In this document: piece by piece, positions 55,635 through 63,929 of the stretch
How the letters are laid out: each line of letters starts with the position of its first letter
Position numbering within the stretch: the first letter of the stretch is position 1
DNA from: Neomesorhizobium albiziae
Lineage (GTDB): Bacteria; Pseudomonadota; Alphaproteobacteria; Rhizobiales; Rhizobiaceae
Direction: 5' to 3'
DNA length: 64,000 bases
NCBI RefSeq assembly: GCF_900114255.1
Contig: NZ_FOSL01000004.1
Coordinates: 186,001 to 250,000 of the forward strand
Made by a program: the position numbers and the translations under genes
The notes under the pieces: model-generated
The model's database searches: none
What the model was told of the DNA's origin: nothing
What the model saw: the letters and a program-made list of their open reading frames with translations, nothing else

Positions 55635-56462
55635 TTAGCCGACAAACGCCCGTTCGACGACGAAATCGGCGGGCTTGTTGTTGGAGCCCTCCTCGAAGCC
55701 GGCGGCTTCCACCAGCGCCTTTACGTCCTGCAGCATGTGCATCGAGCCGCAGATCATGACGCGGTCGGTTTCGCGGTTGAGCGGCGCGATGCCGAGATCC
55801 GTGTAAAGCATGCCGCTCTCCATCAGCCGGGTAATGCGGCCCATGCGCGGGGAGATTTCGCGGGTGGTGGAGGAATAAAGCGTCAGGCGGCCATTGGCGA
55901 GTTCGCCGATCAGCGGGTCGTTGGCCGACTGGTCGAACAACTCCTCGCCATATGCCAGTTCGGCATGGTCGCGGCAGGTATGGGTGAGGATGACATCCTC
56001 GAACTTCTCGTAGGTTTCGGGGTCGCGCACCAGGCTTGCGAAAGGCGCAATGCCGGTGCCGGTCGAAATCATGAAAAGGCGCTTTGCCGGGGTCAACGCA
56101 TCCAGCACCAGCGTGCCGGTTGACTTCTGGCGCAGCAGGACCGTATCGCCGGGGACGATCTTCTGCAATTCGGAGGTCAGGGGGCCGTCCGGCACCTTGA
56201 TCGAAAAGAACTCGATCTCGTCATCCCAACTCGGGCTGGCTATGGAATAGGCGCGGAACACCGGCTTCTCGGCGTTCGGAAGGCCGATCATGACGAACTC
56301 GCCGGAGCGGAAGCGAAAGGACTGTGGGCGCGTGACGCGGAACGAAAACAGCCGGTCCGTATAATGCTTCACCGAAACCACGGTCTCGGCATGGACATTG
56401 GCCGGAATCGGAAATTGTACGCGTTCGGCGTCAACGGTCTTGAGAGCGGTCACGGACTGCAT
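55635..56462 (-). CDS. fpr: Ferredoxin/flavodoxin-NADP+ reductase
   Basis: 275 residues (start MQSVTALK). The FAD-binding domain (about 18-115) has F-R-V-T-R-P-Q-S-F-R-F-R-S-G-E-F and R-A-Y-S-I-A-S-P (the R-x-Y-S flavin motif). The NADP domain (about 120-255) has F-M-I-S-T-G-T-G-I-A-P-F-A-S-L-V-R-D-P-E-T, then M-I-C-G-S-M-H-M-L-Q-D and the C-terminal F-V-V-E-R-A-F-V-G, which stacks on FAD in bacterial class I FPRs. It exchanges electrons between NADPH and ferredoxin; it could supply the ferredoxin-type reductase encoded at 62.4 kb (inference). Confidence 0.94.
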   Translation of the reverse strand: MQSVTALKTVDAERVQFPIPANVHAETVVSVKHYTDRLFSFRVTRPQSFRFRSGEFVMIGLPNAEKPVFRAYSIASPSWDDEIEFFSIKVPDGPLTSELQKIVPGDTVLLRQKSTGTLVLDALTPAKRLFMISTGTGIAPFASLVRDPETYEKFEDVILTHTCRDHAELAYGEELFDQSANDPLIGELANGRLTLYSSTTREISPRMGRITRLMESGMLYTDLGIAPLNRETDRVMICGSMHMLQDVKALVEAAGFEEGSNNKPADFVVERAFVG

Positions 56463-56578
56463 TGCGGCGTTACTTTCCGGCTTCGGGCACAAGCCAAGCA
56501 CCGTTGCGCGCGCGAGAGAACCAAACCCAGCGCGCCGGCAAACCGATCCTGGCAGGGAGTCTTGTCAGTAAGAATTAT

Positions 56579-56588
56579 TAGTATACAA
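56579..56588. promoter_or_regulatory. FadR-type GntR operator candidate before hyuA
   Basis: TAGTATACAA fits the TNGTNNACNA pattern of FadR-subfamily GntR sites and shares the GTATAC core with the operator at 46658. It lies in the fpr-hyuA gap, 84 bases before the hyuA start. No GntR gene lies next to hyuAB. Confidence 0.45.
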
Positions 56589-56671
56589 ATGAATATTGCG
56601 TCAAGATGGAGGCGGGAAACGCCTTTCCAAACTGCGGGCTATCCTTAGTTCTGTCATTTCGGATTTGGTGC

Positions 56672-58744
56672 ATGGTTGAGAACGTTCGCGCGAGAACCGG
56701 CGCCGTTGTTGCGGGTATCGACGTTGGCGGAACCTTTACCGACCTTATCCTGATCGACGGCGGCGACGGCGGCAAAGTCCGCATCGCCAAGACTCCGACG
56801 ACGCCCGAAAATCAGGCCTTCGGCGTCGTTTCGGCGCTGAAGGAAGCGGGTTTTCCGGTGGACGGCATCGACCTCATCGTGCACGGCACAACCACCACGA
56901 CCAACGCGGTTTTGGAACGTCGCCTGGCCAGGACCGGCATGATCACCACGCGCGGCTTCCGCGACATCATCGAACTCGGCCGCCGCACCAGGCCGCAGCC
57001 CTACGGCATGACCGGCGTCTTCGTGCCAGTGGTTCCGCGCGACCTCAGGCTGGAGGTTTCCGAGCGCATCGAGGCCGGCGGGGTGGTCCGCACGCCACTC
57101 GATGAGGCAGAGTTTCGCGCTGCGGTGAGCGCCCTCAAGGAGGCGGGCTGCGAATCACTCGTCATCCACTTCCTGCATTCCTACGCCAATCCCATCCACG
57201 AGAAGCGCGCGGCGGAGATCGCCGCCGAATGCTGGCCCAACGATCACATCACCGCCGGCCACACGCTGCTGTCGGAAGCGCGCGAATTCGAACGCGGCGT
57301 TACGGCGAGCGTCAACGCCGCCGTGCAGCCGATCCTGAAGCGCTACATCGAGCGGTTGCGCAGCGAGCTCGAGGGCCGCGGCTATGTCAGGGACTTTCTG
57401 ATCATGAACGGCAATGGCGGCATGATCTCTGCCCGCTTCGTTACCCGTGAATCGGCAAAGACGGTGATGTCCGGGCCGGCTTCGGGCGTCATCGCCGCCG
57501 CCTACACCGGCAAGCGCGCCGGCTACCGGAACCTGGTCACCTACGACATGGGCGGCACGTCGACCGACGTGGCCCTGATCCGCAATGCGCAGCCGGCGGT
57601 CTCCAACGAGATCGAGATCGAATATGCCATGCCGATCCATGTGCCGATGGTCGACGTGCATACGGTCGGCGCCGGCGGCGGTTCGATCGCGCGTATCGAC
57701 GCCGCCGGACTGATCCGCATCGGACCGGAAAGCGCCGGCGCCAATCCTGGCCCGATCTGCTATGGACGCGGCGGCCGGGAGCCCACCATAACCGACGCCA
57801 ATCTGGTGCTTGGCCGTCTGAACCCGCAAAAACTTCTCGCGGTCGACCACCCAGTCACCGTGGAAGCGGTGCGCGCCATCTTCGCGGACCGCATCGGGCA
57901 GCCGGTCGGTCTGGATGGGGTGGAAGCGGCCGGCGCGGTGCTGCGGCTCGCCAATCTGAAGATGGCGGGCGCCATCAGGATGGTTTCAGTGGCGAAAGGG
58001 CACGATCCCCGCGATTTCGCGCTGTTTGCGTTCGGTGGTGCCGGCCCCTTGCATGCCACCGCATTGGCGCGCGAGCTCGGGCTGCCGAAGGTGCTGGTGC
58101 CGGCCAGGCCTGGCATCACCAATGCGCTGGGCTGCGTCGTTGCCGATCTGCGCCACGATTTCGTCAACACCATCAACCAGCCGGTGATGGCGCTGGACAC
58201 GGCGCGCGTGAGGTCGGTGCTGGAGGGCCATCGCGCCGAGGGAAGCGCGCTGATCGCCAAGGAAGCCGTGAGGCCGGAAACGATCCGCTTCGTGCATTCG
58301 GCCGACATGCAGTTTGTCGGCCAGACGCATCTTCTGAACGTGCCGCTGCTGTCGACGGAAATGGATCGCGAGACGCTGCAGGCGCTTTTCGAAAAAGCCT
58401 ATTTCGCCCGCTTCAAGGTCGAATTGCCGGAGATCCGGGCCAACCTGGTCAATCTGAACACGTCGGTCATCGGCGTTCGGCCCGAGGTCGACCTGTCGCG
58501 GCTGATCGATCCCGCCGGGCGTGCGACGTCGCTTGAGGCGGCTAGGCGCGAGACGCGGCCGGTTTGGTACGACGGCAAATGGCACGACACCCCGGTCTAT
58601 GACCGCGAAAGGCTGCCGCTCGATGCGATACTCGATGGCCCGGCGATCCTCGAGCAGATGGACGCCACGACCGTGATCGAGCCGGGCGACCGCGCCGTAT
58701 CGGATGCGGATGGCAACATTGTCATCGAGGTGGGAAAAGCATGA
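56672..58744 (+). CDS. Hydantoinase/oxoprolinase subunit A (HyuA-like)
   Basis: 690 residues of the ATP-dependent hydantoinase/5-oxoprolinase/acetone-carboxylase family. The N-terminal ASKHA phosphate loop is A-G-I-D-V-G-G-T-F-T-D-L-I (about 13-25). H-G-T-T-T-T-T-N-A-V-L-E-R and T-R-G-F-R-D-I-I-E-L-G-R-R-T-R-P lie at about 70-110, and Y-D-M-G-G-T-S-T-D-V-A-L-I is the second phosphate site (about 290-302). It phosphorylates or activates a cyclic amide for opening by the B subunit. The substrate is unknown. It overlaps hyuB by 4 bases (ATGA). Confidence 0.92.
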   Translation: MVENVRARTGAVVAGIDVGGTFTDLILIDGGDGGKVRIAKTPTTPENQAFGVVSALKEAGFPVDGIDLIVHGTTTTTNAVLERRLARTGMITTRGFRDIIELGRRTRPQPYGMTGVFVPVVPRDLRLEVSERIEAGGVVRTPLDEAEFRAAVSALKEAGCESLVIHFLHSYANPIHEKRAAEIAAECWPNDHITAGHTLLSEAREFERGVTASVNAAVQPILKRYIERLRSELEGRGYVRDFLIMNGNGGMISARFVTRESAKTVMSGPASGVIAAAYTGKRAGYRNLVTYDMGGTSTDVALIRNAQPAVSNEIEIEYAMPIHVPMVDVHTVGAGGGSIARIDAAGLIRIGPESAGANPGPICYGRGGREPTITDANLVLGRLNPQKLLAVDHPVTVEAVRAIFADRIGQPVGLDGVEAAGAVLRLANLKMAGAIRMVSVAKGHDPRDFALFAFGGAGPLHATALARELGLPKVLVPARPGITNALGCVVADLRHDFVNTINQPVMALDTARVRSVLEGHRAEGSALIAKEAVRPETIRFVHSADMQFVGQTHLLNVPLLSTEMDRETLQALFEKAYFARFKVELPEIRANLVNLNTSVIGVRPEVDLSRLIDPAGRATSLEAARRETRPVWYDGKWHDTPVYDRERLPLDAILDGPAILEQMDATTVIEPGDRAVSDADGNIVIEVGKA

Positions 58745-60432
58745 CTTCCCTCGACGCCATAACCCTATCGGTCATTCAGGCCGCACTCCAGCAGGTCTGC
58801 GACGAGATGGATCTTACCTTCTCGCGCGCCGCCTTCTCGCCGGTTATCGCCGAAGCCAACGACCGTTCGGACGGCATCTATTCGGCGGTCGACGGGGCGC
58901 TGATCGCGCAGGGCGCCGGCGGATTGCCGGTGTTTGTCGGCGTCATGCAATATTCGACGAAGACGCTGATCGAGATGATCCGCGACGGCAGATGCCTGCC
59001 GCCGGAGCCTGGCGACATCTACATCGTCAACGATCCCTATCTCGGCGGCACGCATCTCATGGACGTGCGGTTCGTCATGCCGGTCTATCGCGGCGGCGAG
59101 ATTTTCTGCTGGCTGTCCAACACCGGCCATTGGCCCGATATCGGCGGCGCCGTGCCGGGCGGCTTTTCCGCTTCGGCGACGGCGGTCGAGCAGGAGGGGC
59201 TGCGGCTGCCGCCGGTCAAGCTGTTCAAGAAGGGCGGCCTGGATCCGGAAATCTACGCGATCATCTGCTCGAACATCCGCATCGCCGACCAGCGCATCGG
59301 CGACATCAAGGCCCAGGCTGCGGCGCTTCTGGTCGGGCAGGACAGGCTTTTTGAGATCCTCGACCGTTATGGGGACGAGACCGTCGTTTCGGCCATTGCC
59401 GAGTTGCGCAAGCGCGCCGCAGAGCAGATGGCGGCGCATATTTCGACCATCGAGGACGGTGTCTACTGCTCGAAAGCCTATGTCGATTCCGACGGGGTGG
59501 TCGACGTACCGCTGGTGATCAGCCTGGCGGTCGAAAAGCAGGGCAGGACGCTGACGTTCGATTTCGCTGGCTCGAGCCCGCCCTGTGCGGGACCGATGAA
59601 CAGTGTGCTGGCGACCACCTTATCGTCGGTCTACCTCGCCATGCGCCATATTTTTCCGGAGGTGCCGATCAGCGCGGGCGCTTTCGAACCGTTGATCGTC
59701 AAGCGGCCGGAAGGCACGTTTCTCGACGCGAAATATCCGCGGCCCGTCTCCGGTTGCGCGGCGGAAGTCTCGCAACGCATCGCCGAGGCGGTGTTCGCCG
59801 CCATGGTGCGGGCGTTGCCCGAAAAGGTGACGGCAGCGCCCGCAGGCTCGAGCGGCAATTTCGCGCTCGGCGGCCATGATCCTTCGCGCGGCCGTGACTA
59901 TGTCATGTATCAGATCTCCGGCGGCGGTTATGGCGGCAATTCCTCCCACGACGGGCTGACAAACGGCTGCTCGACCATCGGCATTTCCAAGTCGCCGCCG
60001 GTCGAGGTGATGGAGCAGGCCTATCCCGTTCTCTACCGTCATTATGCCTTGCGCGAGGGATCGGGCGGCGCCGGCAAACGGCGCGGCGGTTTCGGGCTCG
60101 CCTACGAGGTGGAAATCCTGCGCGGCGAAGCGCGCGCATCCTTTGTCATGGACCATGGCCGCTTCGGCCCCCAAGGCGTGCTCGGTGGGGCCGATGGTGC
60201 GGTGAACACCGTCACCGTGTTCCGCAACGGCGAGCCGCACGTGCCCACGCACCTCTCCAAGGAACAGGACATTCCCCTGCAGGCCGGCGACCGGGTGCGC
60301 GTCCGGACGCCGGGCGGCGGCGGTTATGGCGATCCGCGACAGCGCGACCCGGAACTGGTGCGGCGCGACGTGAGGCTGGGTTATTACACCGCCGAACAGG
60401 CAAGGGATTTGTTTGGCGTCGCTGTAGACTGA
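58741..60432 (+). CDS. Hydantoinase/oxoprolinase subunit B (HyuB-like)
   Basis: 563 residues. The typical HyuB opening is L-D-A-I-T-L-S-V-I-Q-A-A-L-Q-Q-V-C-D-E-M-D. Then come the F-S-R-A-A-F-S-P-V-I-A-E-A-N-D-R-S-D region, the N-D-P-Y-L-G-G-T-H-L-M-D motif (about 97-108) and S-N-T-G-H-W-P-D-I-G-G. The C-terminal Y-R-H-Y-A-L-R-E-G-S-G-G-A-G-K-R-R-G-G-F-G and T-P-G-G-G-G-Y-G-D-P are diagnostic. With HyuA it hydrolyses a cyclic amide at the cost of ATP. It converges on the marR gene of the hydroxynicotinate-reductase operon. Confidence 0.92.
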   Translation: MTSLDAITLSVIQAALQQVCDEMDLTFSRAAFSPVIAEANDRSDGIYSAVDGALIAQGAGGLPVFVGVMQYSTKTLIEMIRDGRCLPPEPGDIYIVNDPYLGGTHLMDVRFVMPVYRGGEIFCWLSNTGHWPDIGGAVPGGFSASATAVEQEGLRLPPVKLFKKGGLDPEIYAIICSNIRIADQRIGDIKAQAAALLVGQDRLFEILDRYGDETVVSAIAELRKRAAEQMAAHISTIEDGVYCSKAYVDSDGVVDVPLVISLAVEKQGRTLTFDFAGSSPPCAGPMNSVLATTLSSVYLAMRHIFPEVPISAGAFEPLIVKRPEGTFLDAKYPRPVSGCAAEVSQRIAEAVFAAMVRALPEKVTAAPAGSSGNFALGGHDPSRGRDYVMYQISGGGYGGNSSHDGLTNGCSTIGISKSPPVEVMEQAYPVLYRHYALREGSGGAGKRRGGFGLAYEVEILRGEARASFVMDHGRFGPQGVLGGADGAVNTVTVFRNGEPHVPTHLSKEQDIPLQAGDRVRVRTPGGGGYGDPRQRDPELVRRDVRLGYYTAEQARDLFGVAVD

Positions 60433-60486
60433 CAAATCCCGGCGCTCCGCCCGGACCGTTCGTTCCAGCGCCGACGCACCATCCAG

Positions 60487-60963
60487 TCAGGCAAGCTTGG
60501 CCAGAAGCTTCAGCAACGTTGCCGCTTCCTTCGACGACAAGGGCTCCAGCGTTTCGGCGGTGATCGCCTGCGCCCTCGGGATAAGCGACAGGACCGCGTC
60601 CCGGCCCTGAGCCGTCAGGCTCACCAGCAGCCGGCGCTTGTCGCCTTCATGTTTGGAGAGCGCGACGAGGCCACGTGCCTTCAGCCGGTCGATGACGCCC
60701 TTCACTGTGGCGGCGTCCATGGCGATCAACTGGCCGAGCTGGTTCTGCGAAGTCTCGCCGATGTCATGTAGCTTGGCGAGGGCGGCGAATTGCGGCGGCG
60801 TCAGGTCGCCGATATGAGACGCGAAGATCGACACATGGCGCTGATGTGCCTTGCGCAGCACGAAACCGATCTGCTCCTGCAGATGATAGTCGCCGGGTTC
60901 CGGTGCGTCCGCGTCGACGAGCTTCAGCAGGTTCTCCTCGCCGCTCACCTCAGGCCGTCCCAT
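60487..60963 (-). CDS. MarR family regulator of the right-end operon
   Basis: 158 residues. The MarR fold has a HTH at about 60-100 (T-S-Q-N-Q-L-G-Q-L-I-A-M-D-A-A-T-V-K-G-V-I-D-R-L) and the wing H-E-G-D-K-R-R-L-L-V-S-L-T. The start lies inside the end of the DUF1185 gene (19-base overlap), so it is translated as part of that operon. MarR proteins often sense phenolic or pyridine acids, which fits a reductase acting on 6-hydroxynicotinate-like compounds. It is last in the run and would give simple feedback control. NicR of Pseudomonas, a MarR regulator of nicotinate genes, is a functional analogue by context only. Confidence 0.9.
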   Translation of the reverse strand: MGRPEVSGEENLLKLVDADAPEPGDYHLQEQIGFVLRKAHQRHVSIFASHIGDLTPPQFAALAKLHDIGETSQNQLGQLIAMDAATVKGVIDRLKARGLVALSKHEGDKRRLLVSLTAQGRDAVLSLIPRAQAITAETLEPLSSKEAATLLKLLAKLA

Positions 60964-61529
60964 GCCTTGATGTCTTGCGCCGCCAGCCCGCCCATTCGGG
61001 CGTGAATCCGAGGGCCGCAGGTCATGGCCAGGCAGAACAGGATCTCGTCGGGCCGTGGGCCATCGCTGATGCCCACCTCCATGGCGTCGAAATGACTGCG
61101 CACATAGGCGGCGCTGATGTGGCCGAGCGGCACGTCGAGGCGCGCGCCGAAGGAGCCGACCTTCTTGGCCGAAGGCACGATCGCCTTGGCCTCGCCGAGG
61201 CGTTCCCGCATCGCGTAGCCGCCGGGCACATGCCAGAGCGCGCCGTGCTCGATCTCGCCCGCGGTGCCAACGATTGCGCCCTTGCCGTAACCGTCGATGA
61301 CCGCGATGTCGCCGCCAAGGGCCGCAATCAGTCGGTCGGCAAGCTCGAGCCCGAGCGGCTTCAGGTCTTCCATCGCCGCTTGCAGTTCGGTCACGTAGCG
61401 TCCCGCGAACGGGTTCTTGACCAATGCCATCGCGCAGGCGCGGCGGCGCGGTTCCTTCGCCGCCGGACCGCCCTCATGGAAAATCTCCTCGTTCAGGAGC
61501 GCGATCTTGCGGATCGGAAAATCAGGCAT
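60945..61529 (-). CDS. DUF1185 ('amino acid synthesis') family protein
   Basis: 194 residues matching the DUF1185 family. Features are P-I-R-K-I-A-L-L-N-E-E-I-F-H-E-G-G near the N-terminus, N-P-F-A-G-R-Y, V-I-D-G-Y-G-K-G-A-I-V-G-T-A-G-E-I-E-H-G-A-L-W-H-V-P-G-G-Y-A-M-R in the middle and S-A-A-Y-V-R-S-H-F-D-A-M-E-V near the end. The family name does not rest on known chemistry. The H-G-A-L-W-H and E-I-E-H segments could be an active site. Overlaps: 8 bases with the UPF0280 gene and 19 with marR. By guilt of association it acts in the ring-breakdown pathway (inference). Confidence 0.85.
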   Translation of the reverse strand: MPDFPIRKIALLNEEIFHEGGPAAKEPRRRACAMALVKNPFAGRYVTELQAAMEDLKPLGLELADRLIAALGGDIAVIDGYGKGAIVGTAGEIEHGALWHVPGGYAMRERLGEAKAIVPSAKKVGSFGARLDVPLGHISAAYVRSHFDAMEVGISDGPRPDEILFCLAMTCGPRIHARMGGLAAQDIKAWDGLR

Positions 61530-62403
61530 CGGCCAACATCCTCGTCAATTCTTCTGTGGGTGCACGCAGCGCAATGGAGCCGACCGAGCGGTTCTCGCCT
61601 GCAAGGAAAACGGCGGCGGCTTCGATCATGCCACGCCGGCGAAAATCCTCGGCGACCGCGCGTCCGCGCTCAAGTGCTTCAGCGACTTCGGCCGGTGACA
61701 ACGCCCCCACATTCTGCGTGACCAACCGTTCGCCGAGATCGCTGTCGGGAGCAAGGCTGTTCGCAGGCACCCGTGTGACGGCGGGATGATCCGGCAGATC
61801 GACGGCGTTGGCGATCAGGGTCGCGGCGGCGTCGGCCTCGGCGGCGTTCCGCGCCAGGACGGTCGCGGCGTCGGCGATGCCGAGGGAAAAGCTGCGTCCG
61901 CGCCAGCCGCTGGTGGCAATGCCCCGCACCGGATCGGCGGCATCGATGACGAGACGGTCGGCAAGGCCATGGCCTGTTCCGGCAATCGCCGCTGCCATCG
62001 ACTGGCCCGGCGCAAGATGCAGCGCGATGTCGCCGCCGTTGTTGACATAGGCTTTGTCCAGCGTCCGCCCATCGATGAGTGCCGCCATTATTTCATCGGC
62101 GACGGAGCCGGCGACCGCCGCCATTGGGGTGATGAAAGCCGGCGCGTGGCGGTAGACGGCGCGCTCCATCCGATTGGCGGTCGGGCTTTCGAACTTTCGC
62201 GGCGTTGCGTCCGCGCGGCGGCGCAGTTCGGGAAGCTCGCAAACCAGTTCCGTCAGTATGGTCTGGAACCGGTCGGCCGCTTGCGCATAGGCGTGGCGCT
62301 TTTCCTCCCGCGCGCCAAAGACCTCGACGATCAGGTCGATCGGGCCGTGGTTGAGATGCAGCCGCCTTCCGTCCGGCAGCCATGCCACTTGCGGCCCGAT
62401 CAT
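61522..62403 (-). CDS. UPF0280 family protein (ApbE-like fold)
   Basis: 293 residues (start MIGPQVAWLPDG; ATGA overlap with the reductase stop). UPF0280 proteins are distant relatives of the FAD:protein FMN transferase ApbE. Visible features are R-H-A-P-A-F-I-T-P-M-A-A-V-A-G-S-V-A-D-E-I-M-A-A (about 86-109), A-Y-V-N-N-G-G-D-I-A-L-H-L (about 119-131) and G-I-A-T-S-G-W-R-G-R-S-F-S-L-G-I-A-D-A-A-T-V-L (about 155-177), equivalents of the ApbE N-x-G-G-D and T-S-G motifs. It may modify or load flavin onto the adjacent reductase. That is inferred from the fold and gene order. Confidence 0.86.
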   Translation of the reverse strand: MIGPQVAWLPDGRRLHLNHGPIDLIVEVFGAREEKRHAYAQAADRFQTILTELVCELPELRRRADATPRKFESPTANRMERAVYRHAPAFITPMAAVAGSVADEIMAALIDGRTLDKAYVNNGGDIALHLAPGQSMAAAIAGTGHGLADRLVIDAADPVRGIATSGWRGRSFSLGIADAATVLARNAAEADAAATLIANAVDLPDHPAVTRVPANSLAPDSDLGERLVTQNVGALSPAEVAEALERGRAVAEDFRRRGMIEAAAVFLAGENRSVGSIALRAPTEELTRMLADA

Positions 62404-63929
62404 TGCAGGCCACCGCGCCGCAGTTGCGCCAGAAGCGGCCATGGATTGTCCGGTACGGCGGCGCTTTCCCGCCGGGCATTCAGATATTCGCCGCCACGTG
62501 CCAGCACGTCCGTGACCGAACGGATTTCGGAGGCATGGCCACCAAGCCGCTCATAGTCGTCGCGGCGCAAGGTGAACTCGATAGGCGCTACCAGCGCCGG
62601 CGTCGGTACGTAGCCGAAGGCGTTATCGGGAACGCGGGTGACGTCGACCATCAAGGTGATGCCGCCGCCCGGCCAGACATAGACCGGCGCGCCGCCAACC
62701 GTGACATATGTCTTCAGGCCCTGCACCGAGCGCGTCAGGTTGACAGGGTTCTCCACCACGCCGGCGCGTAGCGAGCCGCCGGCGCCGCCCATGAACAGGA
62801 CCGTGCACAGGGCCGCTTCGCAATTCTCCTCGATCAGCCCGACCGACTTGGCGAGCCGTTCGGGGAACGGCTTTTCCACGGGCTTGAGATCTTCGTCGAG
62901 CTCGTAATAGGCGAACTGTTCCCCCGTGGTGGAGACCATCAACAGCGACAGGCCGGGCCGCGCGCCCTTCCTGGCGTTCCATTCGCCGAGGATCGCCCGG
63001 GGATCGGTGATCGTGGTGCCGCCCCAGCCGAGGCCGGGTTCGGAAACCTTGAAGTAGCGGCCGGGTGTCGAGCGGCGGCCAATGATTTTAATCCCCGTAT
63101 CCTCCCACCCCAGCACCTTGCCGGCCTGGTGCTCCGAGACGACGCCGGTGATGTGGTCGTCGACCACCACCACCTCGTCGACCAGCCCGCGCCATTGGGT
63201 GGCGAACATGCCGATGGTGGCGGAGCCGCAGCCGACGCGCATGCGCTCTTCCTGCTTGCCGTCGATGACAGGCGGCTTGCCCGCCTCGACGATCACCGTT
63301 GCGCCGCCATCGATGGCGAGTTCGACCGGCTTGCGGTTGCAGAGGTTGAGCATGGTCTCGCAAGTGACGCGGCCTTCGGATTTCGATCCTCCGGTCAGAT
63401 GGTGGACGCCGCCGAGCGACAGCATTTGCGAGCCGTACTCGCCGGTCGTCACATGGCCGACCGCCTCGCCCTGCGTCCGCACCGTCGCGGTTTCCGGGCC
63501 GAGATGGCGGTCGGTGTCGATCTTCACCTTGACGCCGCAGTAGGAGAAGATGCCTTCGGTCACCACCGTGACAAGATCGACGCCCTCGACTTCCTGGCTG
63601 ACGATGAAGGGCGCCGGCTTGTAGTCGGGGTAGGTGGTGCCGGCCCCGATTGCGGTGACGAAGCGGCGGCCCGTGTTGACCAGTTGGCCGCTCCAGGCCT
63701 CGCCCGCGTCGAAGGGCACCACGGCGCTGCCCGCTTCCTCCGCCTGGTGCAGTATGGTCAGCGGATCCATGCGCACGATGTGCCCACCGACATTGCCATA
63801 GCGGTCGCAGGCTCCGGTGCGGCCATCGGCGATGTAGCACATGACCGGGCAGGCATCGCAGCGGATCTTCTCGCCGAGTTGCTTGGCGCCGGCCTCGTGG
63901 GTCTCGAACCGCTCGGCGATCTCGCTCAT
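62400..63929 (-). CDS. 6-hydroxynicotinate reductase-like iron-sulfur protein
   Basis: 509 residues resembling Hnr of Eubacterium barkeri, which reduces 6-hydroxynicotinate with ferredoxin to 1,4,5,6-tetrahydro-6-oxonicotinate. A cysteine set C24-x2-C27-x3-C31-x9-C41 (C-D-A-C-P-V-M-C-Y-I-A-D-G-R-T-G-A-C) should hold an Fe-S cluster. Other conserved-looking segments are T-E-G-I-F-S-Y-C-G-V-K-V-K-I-D-T (about 124-139), V-G-C-G-S-A-T-I-G-M-F (about 232-242) and W-G-G-T-T-I-T-D-P-R. Adjacent C-terminal coding of a probable molybdenum hydroxylase supports a nicotinate-type pathway. It overlaps both neighbours by 4 bases. The exact substrate is unproven. Confidence 0.87.
   Translation of the reverse strand: MSEIAERFETHEAGAKQLGEKIRCDACPVMCYIADGRTGACDRYGNVGGHIVRMDPLTILHQAEEAGSAVVPFDAGEAWSGQLVNTGRRFVTAIGAGTTYPDYKPAPFIVSQEVEGVDLVTVVTEGIFSYCGVKVKIDTDRHLGPETATVRTQGEAVGHVTTGEYGSQMLSLGGVHHLTGGSKSEGRVTCETMLNLCNRKPVELAIDGGATVIVEAGKPPVIDGKQEERMRVGCGSATIGMFATQWRGLVDEVVVVDDHITGVVSEHQAGKVLGWEDTGIKIIGRRSTPGRYFKVSEPGLGWGGTTITDPRAILGEWNARKGARPGLSLLMVSTTGEQFAYYELDEDLKPVEKPFPERLAKSVGLIEENCEAALCTVLFMGGAGGSLRAGVVENPVNLTRSVQGLKTYVTVGGAPVYVWPGGGITLMVDVTRVPDNAFGYVPTPALVAPIEFTLRRDDYERLGGHASEIRSVTDVLARGGEYLNARRESAAVPDNPWPLLAQLRRGGLQ

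Noticed and set aside
56672-63929. hyuAB as part of the same transcript as the reductase operon
   Set aside because: hyuAB is on the plus strand and converges on marR, so they cannot share an mRNA; any link must be functional only.
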